Shown: positions 26,701 through 34,705 of the stretch, one piece after another
Layout: the number at the start of each line of letters is the position of its first letter
Numbering within the stretch: the stretch's first letter is position 1
NCBI RefSeq assembly: GCF_018861025.1
Contig: NZ_JAHKQH010000001.1
Location: 61,652-125,651, forward strand
Origin: Psychrosphaera sp. B3R10
GTDB lineage: Bacteria > Pseudomonadota > Gammaproteobacteria > Enterobacterales > Alteromonadaceae
Length of the DNA: 64,000 bases
Reading direction: 5' to 3'
Translations under genes and position numbers: made by a program
The notes under the pieces: generated by a model
Database searches by the model: none
What the model was told of the DNA's origin: nothing
The model's input: only the letters and a program-made list of their open reading frames with translations

Positions 26701-27501
26701 ATCGCGATGACAGCAGATACCATGGCTGGCGATCGCGATAAAGTGATCAATATTGGAATGAATGACTATCTTGCTAAACCAATCGATGTCGACAACATGT
26801 TTAGCACAATGGCTAAATGGATAACGCCCGCGGTTAATCAAACAGCAAAGCAATTGTTCAAAACTCCAACATCTGTTTTTGAAATACCAAAGATGGCAAA
26901 TTTAAATACGCAAAAAGGATTAGCCATTACGCAAAATAATCCACAGTTATACGTAAAACTATTAACTCGCTTTGTGAATTCATATGAGCCATTTGCAACG
27001 AACCTGCAGGAAAGTGTTACTAATCATCCAAATGGCATTCCGATGTGGGCTCATACCCTAAAAGGATCAGCGAGTAATATTGGCGCTACCACTTTGCAAA
27101 ATTCGGCGGCCCGATTAGAGACCGAAAGTTTAGATAATGCCCCTATCGAAAAATTAAGCGACGCGTTTCAACAAGTCGACCATGACTTAGGAATGCTTTT
27201 AGAAGAGTTAAAACAATTTTTAATCGAAAAATTAGAATTACAACATGAGCTTGCGTCGCCAAAAACTGAACAACCCATCGATGTTAACTGGATTACTGAA
27301 CAACTTGACCGTTTACTGGAATTCATAGATGACTATGACACCGACGCGTCTAAGGTAATAGATAAGCTCGATCCTGTGCTAACAGGTAGCCTATACCATT
27401 GGCAACAACAACGTATTGCTGAAGCGATTAACATTTACGACTTTGATGCTGCAAAAGAAATCGCGCTAGCATTTAAATCAGAATTAAACGCTAACGATTA
27501 A
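20704..27501 (+). CDS. Giant CHASE/multi-PAS hybrid histidine kinase with two receivers and HPt
   Basis: A 2265-residue membrane hybrid kinase. Residues 1-300 contain about eight membrane helices, followed by a periplasmic CHASE domain (about 305-590; PGIAGLEWLPKI, AIGFDATSIP) closed by another helix (about 598-615). A long array of PAS/PAC units fills about 630-1500. HisKA has H1537 in NMSHEIRTPMN, the ATPase N-box is NLGNNAVKF (about 1653) and GGSGLGL. Two receivers follow with D1828 (IMDWKMPDMDG) and D1973 (LMDCQMPVMDG), then an HPt with H2117 in AHTLKGSASNIG. It probably relays phosphate to the adjoining HD-GYP regulator. The signal is unknown. Confidence 0.93.
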   Translation: MHTDNKQLLKLLRYVCISSAYVLLVIGLIVIYGWHSQNAILVQIPPFFTAMQYDTAFGFLLAGTGLFSVVLQKQMLGRIAGTILVILGTTVLSQYFFEFQFKIDHLFVNYPPGKDTFQNMSMSVNTAICFTLAGVAILCLSTRKFENLVLAITPMIMAVALLSLIGYVFDIDSSLVFGNYATMAIHTSLGMAVLAIGLYSKAIINVTKTNTLPIRWLVLPVAIIGFTVTLGLSFAMHVTAGVSIADGKLLSATYATEATLVFGVSLTSMLIYVLYSKVRLQTSRASRITIYATLYLGSLLAFSIFQYSSQMQQKDIVKDFNARSEKLIRTLELSMFPYVETLYNIQTGFHASEQITRGQFKQIVQRSIDKYPGIAGLEWLPKITKENRQMSQSKALADGLEAFTIFSMDGDKKLPVVGHGPFFPVYYAEPFTQNLPAIGFDATSIPHVKDAFEKALITDSVTMSNRISLIKTNASGLLLALPVYANELPRITPEQRKAALKGYALAAIDVKVMIESTLEKYSESGDSHIIFGDADNHNEILYTHQSHSPNAIKLEELDVQKGLNYTATPVIAGKNWKIDIIAADQNRYSVRTTEILALPVSIGILTLLFTFVLANSQRKFAESERLFKYQTALLDAIPNPVVVKDKKLNIKAVNSAFTQYFGLTTSDIVGKNLYDTNFLPKEIKKTFFEEDSQLIKTGGSSNSEIQIELPNGKVSDIFYQRTTYVIDGQIDGIISVAVDVTEQANHRRQTEAILDAIPNPIVVKDKDLNIRLTNKAFEKAFGLNMDEDDLVKAEITSLRNELSQRFLEEDKFIIKNGGSSKNELNIKLADGRYHDLLYQRTSFNLNNNDTGIIGVVIDMTELSREKRQTDSIFSNLTDGVGLLNRSGFVKTNPALLNLFGFEDEYDLIGLTATSPELSPEFQLDGTPSADLAAKKIERVFATQTQQTFEWLHAKNARVPHNWTSETTLIPVEHDGLPAIICIVRDIEQQKRAQLELQKSQNVLNRSQSLAKIGGWEFSKLTNSFFWSDEVYKIHEVEPGNEETWISDSTDCYMENRELLLNSFYACLESGTPYDITSKFKTFKGNIIWIRTTGEPVLEGENIIGVAGNFADITAAKMAEIELENSQHLIKEFLDNLPAVAYFKDIDGNYQLVNKRWSLLVGVSQESAIGNNDQSIWPNKVIAKDVMDNDQDVLSKGHSIAFEESVEQPDGQFNRYMSYKFPLKDATGNVIGLGGVSVDITTLKNAQKALNSSEVQLQLALEGANAGLWDWDASNETFFTSDIWSEMLGYKKQDLVKLYSDQYERWAELIHPEDIEETFSQLKSHIAGRTDKFESEYRIKTKSGEWKWMLAIGKAFERNEKGIATRVLGIQLDINTSKSLQYELTKQQEQLKALFTALPVGVVMISPSGEIVEANAISEDILGITADENKATELASKSWKIVDSNNQIMHVEDYPASKALATGKIVKNVEMGVHRPQGDLVWISTSAAPLGNNACDGVAVAFEDITSSKSAQHDIIRAKEIAEEATQAKSNFLANMSHEIRTPMNAIIGMSHLALQTDLTRKQRNYIAKAHRSAESLLGIINDILDFSKIEAHKLDIEWIEFRLEDVMENLANLVGLKAEEKSLEFHFDVEPAVPNALIGDPLRLCQILVNLGNNAVKFTPEGGEIVIRINVDAVTEREVKLHFCVEDSGIGMSLEQQANLFKSFNQADSSTTRQYGGSGLGLTISKKLTEMMDGEIWAVSEIEKGSMFHFTAVLGVQMNAKENGKLSEAQLGPLKILVVDDNRTSQEVFKKMLGNLGFRVNIANSGPEAIEHLIKTDSTDPYELVIMDWKMPDMDGFETIDIIQNSGKIKYSPTFIMVTAHGIDEATYTGRKLDISAYLTKPVTASSMLDSIFVAMGKKVMSDRQSQIGKLNAHSAITKLKGANILVVEDNEINQELAKELLKTNGINVVLAENGQVALDKLDSIPFDGILMDCQMPVMDGYTATQKIRKIEKYRNIPIIAMTADTMAGDRDKVINIGMNDYLAKPIDVDNMFSTMAKWITPAVNQTAKQLFKTPTSVFEIPKMANLNTQKGLAITQNNPQLYVKLLTRFVNSYEPFATNLQESVTNHPNGIPMWAHTLKGSASNIGATTLQNSAARLETESLDNAPIEKLSDAFQQVDHDLGMLLEELKQFLIEKLELQHELASPKTEQPIDVNWITEQLDRLLEFIDDYDTDASKVIDKLDPVLTGSLYHWQQQRIAEAINIYDFDAAKEIALAFKSELNAND

Positions 27502-27822
27502 TTTGTAAAACCGAATAATGCTTAGGTTATTCGGAGTTATTTCAAAAACACAGGCCATTGCATGTCAGCTATATTACTGACAACTCTGAAACAAGAAATA
27601 AAAGTTCTGCCTACATATTTAAAGAAAACTTAAACCACATTCTATAAATCGATAATTAAATAGAATAAAAAGTGCGACTATCATTCCGAATTATTTCTAT
27701 TTTTTTCGCTTCTAGCCCTTGGGTTCTGAGATAACACCCTTATATATTTTGCCAACTCAAAGTCTTAAAATTTTTGTCGACATCAGTCGGCCTAATACAA
27801 CAAATGTTTGGAGAAAAAACCA
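27502..27822. other. Intergenic region before groS
   Basis: About 320 AT-rich bases between the hybrid kinase and groS. No gene is visible. Its right part carries the heat-shock-type promoter of groS-groL; no obvious terminator for the kinase gene was found, only weak inverted repeats just after its stop. Confidence 0.6.
27715..27746 (+). promoter_or_regulatory. Heat-shock (sigma-32 type) promoter of groS-groL
   Basis: GCCCTTGGG (like the -35 CCCTTGAA) is followed after 13 bases by CCCTTATATA (like the -10 CCCCATNT). Both the spacing and the position, about 75 bases upstream of the groS start, fit a sigma-32 promoter of a chaperonin operon. Confidence 0.65.
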
Positions 27823-28113
27823 ATGAGCATTCGTCCTTTACATGACCGTTTAATCGTTAAACGTGATGAACAAGAAACTAAGTCAGCTGGCGGTATCGTT
27901 TTGACTGGTTCTGCTGCGGAAAAATCAACTCGCGGTAAAGTCATTGCAGTTGGCAATGGTCGCATTTTGGAAAATGGTGATGTTCGCGCTTTAGACGTTA
28001 AAGTTGGCGACACTGTTATCTTCAATGATGGCTACGGCATCAAAACTGAAAAGTTAGACGGTGAAGAAATTTTGATTATGTCTGAATCAGACATCTTGGC
28101 AATTGTAGAATAA
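27823..28113 (+). CDS. groS: Co-chaperonin GroES
   Basis: A 96-residue co-chaperonin capping the GroEL ring. [40 protein letters not shown] includes the mobile loop; the C-terminal [16 protein letters not shown] is standard. GGAG lies 9 bases before the ATG; a TTG 15 bases earlier is in frame but is part of that ribosome-binding site. First gene of the groS-groL operon. Confidence 0.98.
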   Translation: MSIRPLHDRLIVKRDEQETKSAGGIVLTGSAAEKSTRGKVIAVGNGRILENGDVRALDVKVGDTVIFNDGYGIKTEKLDGEEILIMSESDILAIVE

Positions 28114-28137
28114 TCTTAGAACAAATTTAGTAGGTAA

Positions 28138-29793
<1,656 letters not shown>

Positions 29794-29817
29794 GTCTGTC
29801 GGGCCTTTTGCTCTAAC

Positions 29818-29852
29818 AAAAAACCGCTAGCCTTGGCTTAGCGGTTTTTTTT
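29818..29852. terminator. Terminator of groL, possibly bidirectional
   Basis: AAAAAACCGCTA and TAGCGGTTTTTTTT form a GC-rich stem with a short loop (GCCTTGGCT) and an eight-T run, 24 bases after groL and before the convergent MFS gene. Confidence 0.92.
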
Positions 29853-29887
29853 GTCTATGTCATTAGATAATTCATTTACGGCAAGGA

Positions 29888-31099
29888 TTATGTTTTTTTA
29901 TCTAACAATCTTGCTGGTTTAAACACAACGATAGCACAGGCTATAAGGCCAACGGCTGCTAGATTTATGACTCCGGCATAATTCTCATCAACAATCACTA
30001 ACGCCACCACCATTGGGCCACTAGCTAGCCCCATTTTTGACGCAAATCCGCCCATCGCAGCATACTGCCCCGCTTTATCAAATTCGGCACACATACCAAA
30101 TAAGTAAGGTAAAACAAATGCCCAGGTGATCCCTATGATGAAATTCATCACAGAATACATCTGTGGAATTTCGCTGTAATGCAACATCCAGCTGCACACG
30201 GCGGTGATAATAATGCCAAATAACAGTGGGTATGCTCGGCCCAATTTAGTGCCAATTACCATCACAGCTAATGCACCAACAAGCGCAATCCAGCTAGCCA
30301 TACCAAGGGCTGGGCTCATGAAATCGAGCGTTAAGCCTTCAACTTTACCAATTCCGATCATATATGCAAACAACCCCATATTTGCACCTTGAAAGAGGAA
30401 AATACCAAAAAGCGTTAAAAACAATGGGACTCGTTTGATGACCTGCTCTGCTTGTCGTTTCTTATCTTCATTTGTCACCGGATAATCGGTTAAAAATGGC
30501 AACATACAAAGCGAGACAAATGTAAACGCTACCAACGAATAAAACAGTGCGCCAACCCCAAATAGTGGTACTAAATTTGGAATAAACATTAAACCTAATC
30601 CGCCGAGCCCCCATTGAATAAACAGCAAATAACCAAAGGTTTTGTCCGGTTCGGTTGTTCTTGAAATAATGCCAAAACCAATACCAACCAATAATCCGCC
30701 AGTGAGCCCATGGAGTGCACGGATAAGTACCATTATTGTAGGGTCAGCAATATGTACGCTAATTAAATCGATAACTAATATTGCCGCTAATAAAATATAA
30801 GCCCACGTTCTCCAGTTAATTTTTTTAATGATGAATACCGCGGCTAACGCACCTAAAGACGCCCCGTACAAATTGGCAGAACTAACAAAACCAGCTTGTT
30901 GTGTGGTAAATCCTAACCCTTCTTTTAAGCCAGAAACAACAGCTGGCATGATATTGATATAAAAAATACCGGCGGTTGTTAAAAACGCTAAAAACACTCT
31001 GGCCCAAATTCCATTAGGCTCGACTTTAAATGTTCGAAGGCTCGTTTGTAGCTCAGGATCTTGCTTGCCGGTTTCGACGGCTTGAGTTTGATCAATCAT
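29888..31099 (-). CDS. MFS transporter, 12 membrane helices
   Basis: A 403-residue major facilitator. About 12 hydrophobic helices are visible, with the helix 2-3 region SSANLYGASLGALAAVFIIKKINWR and the conserved Arg/Gly helix 4-5 region LIRALHGLTGGLLVGIGFG. The central loop is LTDYPVTNEDKKRQAEQVIKRVP. The ATG at 31099 is preceded by AAGGAC and overlaps the end of the serine hydrolase gene by 8 bases (ATGATTGA), so the two are translationally coupled. The substrate is not identifiable; the neighbourhood suggests uptake of a hydrolysis product. Confidence 0.85.
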   Translation of the reverse strand: MIDQTQAVETGKQDPELQTSLRTFKVEPNGIWARVFLAFLTTAGIFYINIMPAVVSGLKEGLGFTTQQAGFVSSANLYGASLGALAAVFIIKKINWRTWAYILLAAILVIDLISVHIADPTIMVLIRALHGLTGGLLVGIGFGIISRTTEPDKTFGYLLFIQWGLGGLGLMFIPNLVPLFGVGALFYSLVAFTFVSLCMLPFLTDYPVTNEDKKRQAEQVIKRVPLFLTLFGIFLFQGANMGLFAYMIGIGKVEGLTLDFMSPALGMASWIALVGALAVMVIGTKLGRAYPLLFGIIITAVCSWMLHYSEIPQMYSVMNFIIGITWAFVLPYLFGMCAEFDKAGQYAAMGGFASKMGLASGPMVVALVIVDENYAGVINLAAVGLIACAIVVFKPARLLDKKT

Positions 31100-32915
31100 G
31101 TTTTGTCCTTTTAGAGCAAATTGCTTGGCGAGTGTGTAACTCAGTAATAGCGAGACTCCAGTCGTAAATACCACTGTCGCTAAAATAAAAATATTGGATC
31201 GTGGGACTGACTAAAACAACGGAAATACCGCCATATCCAGACAAGTAAGGTAACCAATGTGGTTCTGCACAATCAGTATGAGTTGCTATGTTTTGCTTCC
31301 AAAAGCTCTGGTCATAACGGGTACTAGCAAAATTGGTTAAACTCCCCTGGTCAGTTGATGCTGGATTAAATAATTCTGCAGCAACATTAGCCAAATATCG
31401 AGTTACTTTAAATACGTCATCGCGGGTAAAAAACAACCCGAAACCGACAAAAGGTTGCTGTTCTTTGTCACTTGTCCGCCGTGTTTCATAGGCAACAGGG
31501 CTTAATCTTAGTTTGGGCCACAGATCATGACCAAATACGTATTTAAACAGGTCCGTTTGAGGCCCCTTCATTCCCCTAACAAATTGATTTAAGGCCGTCC
31601 CCAACAAATAAGTATCTGAGGTGTGGTAAACAAATTTAGTACCGGGTTGAGACTTGCGTGTAAACTGCTGACAAGCGTATTTTATTTTTGAATCATGGCT
31701 GCTTGCCGCGAAAAACTGCTGGCTATGATCTGCCGCCTCATCTGCCGTTGGGTAACCGGAGTCGTAATTACCAGTCGTCATATTGAGTAAATCTAAAAAT
31801 GTGACATCTTGCCATTGAGGTAAATCACATTGCGGCACCCATTCGCTGACTTTTTGATGATAAAGCTGCGGGTATTCTCGCTGCAACAAATACATACTTA
31901 GACCACCAAAAATGGTTTTGGCGGTCGAATAAGATGGCATAACGAGCTCTTCACAAAATGGATATGGCCCGGCTCGGGTTTGGCACTGCGAAACATAATA
32001 TTGGCCATTAAATGCCAAGCCGTACATCGTCATGTCAGTGGGTTTGATCAATTTTGTTAAGCTCAGTTTTGCCATATCTAACTGCGACAAGTTTTTTTCA
32101 GCAATCGGTAATTGGCTTATTGCCTCAATTGGCAATTTATTTTGTTGTTGATTAACGTATCGAACGACTGCTTTTTGCTGGACGCTTGTGAGCACTGTAG
32201 TCAACTGACTTTCCACTAATTCCTGCTGTTTATTTTGTGTAACAGCTTGTTTAGCTTTTTGTTTAATCTTTTGATTAATCTTTTGTTTAACTGCACCAAC
32301 ACCCCACATATCGACTTTATAATACAGGCAAGTCTCACTGCTAATTTGATAATAAAACTGCGAGGCGGTAGTGCCCGATTGCTTCGGGTTTATAACAAAA
32401 GTTAATATCCCGTTGTGAACACAATTTTGATTCTTCTCTACCAAATTAAATGGCATAACCACTTGGAATAGATTGCCTTGATCATCTGTTCGCCAAACAT
32501 CACCAACGCCTAAAATATAATCCCAATGAGGATGAGTGGTGAATTGCAACGATTGTGCAATTGGGATGATTTTGTGGTTTAAGGTAACAAAATCAAACTC
32601 GATTTCAGGCAACAAAACACGCTGGTTTGTAAAGTCATTGGCGCGGGTTTTAAGTTCAAATTCGTAGCTGTCGCTTTGTTCGGTCAATACAAGATGACTT
32701 CGATTTTTGTCACTGGCTAATTTAACTTGGCCCGTTAGTGTAGGGTTAAAACTTTGCTTGATGGCCTTAGGCCAAAGGTCAAAATTAATAGGTTTGTGTA
32801 TGTCCAAATCGCTGGTGCGAATTAACTGCTCAGGGGTAGGTACAGAGCTCATTGCCGATAACGTCACCGACACTAGGGTTAGCAGAAATAGCGTAAACCA
32901 TTTAACTAATCGCAC
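31092..32915 (-). CDS. Secreted serine hydrolase, beta-lactamase/class C family
   Basis: A 607-residue GTG-start protein with a signal peptide (MRLVKWFTLFLLTLVSVTLSA). About 270 residues of unassigned beta-rich sequence precede the beta-lactamase-like domain. In that domain the catalytic SxxK is STAK in MPSYSTAKTIFGG (about residue 330), and YHTSD corresponds to the second motif. These enzymes are penicillin-recognising serine hydrolases that act as peptidases or esterases as often as lactamases. It overlaps the preceding sulfotransferase gene by 10 bases and the following MFS gene by 8, so the three form a tight operon. Confidence 0.8.
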   Translation of the reverse strand: MRLVKWFTLFLLTLVSVTLSAMSSVPTPEQLIRTSDLDIHKPINFDLWPKAIKQSFNPTLTGQVKLASDKNRSHLVLTEQSDSYEFELKTRANDFTNQRVLLPEIEFDFVTLNHKIIPIAQSLQFTTHPHWDYILGVGDVWRTDDQGNLFQVVMPFNLVEKNQNCVHNGILTFVINPKQSGTTASQFYYQISSETCLYYKVDMWGVGAVKQKINQKIKQKAKQAVTQNKQQELVESQLTTVLTSVQQKAVVRYVNQQQNKLPIEAISQLPIAEKNLSQLDMAKLSLTKLIKPTDMTMYGLAFNGQYYVSQCQTRAGPYPFCEELVMPSYSTAKTIFGGLSMYLLQREYPQLYHQKVSEWVPQCDLPQWQDVTFLDLLNMTTGNYDSGYPTADEAADHSQQFFAASSHDSKIKYACQQFTRKSQPGTKFVYHTSDTYLLGTALNQFVRGMKGPQTDLFKYVFGHDLWPKLRLSPVAYETRRTSDKEQQPFVGFGLFFTRDDVFKVTRYLANVAAELFNPASTDQGSLTNFASTRYDQSFWKQNIATHTDCAEPHWLPYLSGYGGISVVLVSPTIQYFYFSDSGIYDWSLAITELHTRQAICSKRTKHD

Positions 32916-34600
32916 GTGATACCTGCACTAATCAACCTTGCCTTTAACGCGGCTAATTCAGTTTCATAATGACGCCATTTGGCAACTGAGCTTTTGTGGA
33001 TAGCCTGACGTACCTGACTCGAACTTGCAGTATTAACCGCAGAATGATTATTTTGCACTTCTATATATTGGGCTTGCCAGTCGATTTGGCAGAAATCAAA
33101 CACGGCTTTCCCTATTGATTGGGGTGTTTGCACCAAATCTTCATAGGCAATATTCAGCATCGATAATCCAGGCAATGTTTGCCAATGAGCCATGAGGTCT
33201 TGATAGGCGACAAAGTAGTCGGCGAGTTCTTGTTGGTCGTAGGAAAACGGATACGCTTGCTGGAATAGCGTTTTATAAACTGCATAACAGGTGTCCATTG
33301 GATCACGAATCATATGAATGATTCTGGCATTCGGAAGTGCTTTTTTAATTAAACCAACATAAAGAAAATTAAATGGCAACTTGTCGATTACATACTCTAC
33401 TATTGGCGTGTTTTTGTCATCGGGAATATGCTGTTTTAGTGCGTCGAGATAACGACTGCCTAAAACTTCAAAATCAATTTTACTACTGCAGCGAATAAAG
33501 TCCCGTTTTGACTTTATATCACCAGCAAACTGTTTTGTTGTTTGCTCGGTTAAGAGTCTCGTAAAGTCACTCAATTCTCCGGCGGCGTACACATTTGGCG
33601 CGGCAGATAGAACTCGTTCCAGTAAAGTTGACCCTGTTCTGGGCATGCCCAAAATAAAAATAGGGATGATCTGCTTTTCCCCAACCGTTGAAGCGTTTTG
33701 TTTAAACTCTCTGTGCGGTTCTGACCGCAAGTCTTTATCTTTAATTTGTCCGGCCAACCACCACGGGGTGTTAAATGTTGTTTTTATATGAGTGATGACA
33801 TCGAGGTCTTGCTGAACATGGTATTCAAGATGTTGACGTCTAATCTTTGCGCCTTTTGCTAAATGTTTAAAAGCGGTTGAGTATTGCGCTAAGTCTTCAT
33901 AGCTTTTGGCCAATGCAAAATTAACCTGAACTTCATGTCTCGGCGACAAACTCGTAGTTAATAACAACTGCAAAGCCGATATATGATTCATCTCGTTTGT
34001 TTGTTTAGCTAAATCGACAAGTAAACAATGGGCATCAATGTCATTACCGTTAAGTTGTATCGCCGTTAGCAGTGAAGCTTGCGCCTGAATAAGCTCACCA
34101 CAATGACGTAAAACGGTCGCCAAGCTATAATGATGTTCGTTATTTGACGGGTCTAATTGAATCGCTCGCTTATATTGAGCCACCGCCAATTCAGGTTTAT
34201 TCAATTGCGAATAAAATAAGCCGAGTTGATTACACTCTTTCGCAGACAAATTTGAGTTACCGGATAGCGTGTCTAAAACCGTTAATGCCCGATTTTTTTG
34301 CGATGTCATTAATAACAGATTTAATACAGAAAATTGCCATTGATGTATGTGTGGGGCTAATTCACAAGCGTTGACTAAACACGCGATTGCTGCTGAAAAT
34401 TGCTTTTGCTGCGCTAAGACCTGGCCATTAAAAAAACACGCTTCGGCATGATCGGGGAATTGTTGTGACAACATTTTTGCAATTTGAGTTGCCTCTAACG
34501 GTTTTTGCTTTCGCAAATATTGCCAACCTAAATCAAGTAAGCTGTCGACGGAATTTCCCGCCAAACCTTCAAGCTCGTTATGTGTGTTTTGTTCAACCAT
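32906..34600 (-). CDS. TPR-containing sulfotransferase
   Basis: A 564-residue protein. The N-terminal half (about residues 15-260) consists of tetratricopeptide-like helical repeats, for example ECNQLGLFYSQLNKPELAVAQYKRAIQLDPSN. The C-terminal half is a sulfotransferase domain with the PAPS-binding loop PIFILGMPRTGSTLLERVL and the 3'-phosphate motif MIRDPMDTCYAVY. The ATG at 34600 has GGA upstream; a TTG three codons earlier is less likely. First gene of an operon with a serine hydrolase and an MFS transporter. The acceptor that is sulfated is unknown. Confidence 0.87.
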   Translation of the reverse strand: MVEQNTHNELEGLAGNSVDSLLDLGWQYLRKQKPLEATQIAKMLSQQFPDHAEACFFNGQVLAQQKQFSAAIACLVNACELAPHIHQWQFSVLNLLLMTSQKNRALTVLDTLSGNSNLSAKECNQLGLFYSQLNKPELAVAQYKRAIQLDPSNNEHHYSLATVLRHCGELIQAQASLLTAIQLNGNDIDAHCLLVDLAKQTNEMNHISALQLLLTTSLSPRHEVQVNFALAKSYEDLAQYSTAFKHLAKGAKIRRQHLEYHVQQDLDVITHIKTTFNTPWWLAGQIKDKDLRSEPHREFKQNASTVGEKQIIPIFILGMPRTGSTLLERVLSAAPNVYAAGELSDFTRLLTEQTTKQFAGDIKSKRDFIRCSSKIDFEVLGSRYLDALKQHIPDDKNTPIVEYVIDKLPFNFLYVGLIKKALPNARIIHMIRDPMDTCYAVYKTLFQQAYPFSYDQQELADYFVAYQDLMAHWQTLPGLSMLNIAYEDLVQTPQSIGKAVFDFCQIDWQAQYIEVQNNHSAVNTASSSQVRQAIHKSSVAKWRHYETELAALKARLISAGITCD

Positions 34601-34667
34601 AATTTCCAATCAAGCTAAATGTAACCATTTTATTCGTATTATTTTATTTGGTTTTATTAAAGCATAA

Positions 34668-34687
34668 AGCCATACCTATGTATGGCT
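34668..34687 (-). terminator. Stem-loop after the TonB receptor gene
   Basis: AGCCATAC and GTATGGCT form a perfect 8-bp stem with a 4-base loop, 19 bases beyond the receptor stop codon on the minus strand, followed by TTATGCTTT. It probably separates the receptor transcript from the sulfotransferase operon. Confidence 0.65.
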
Positions 34688-34705
34688 CTATGTTTAATCA
34701 GACGA

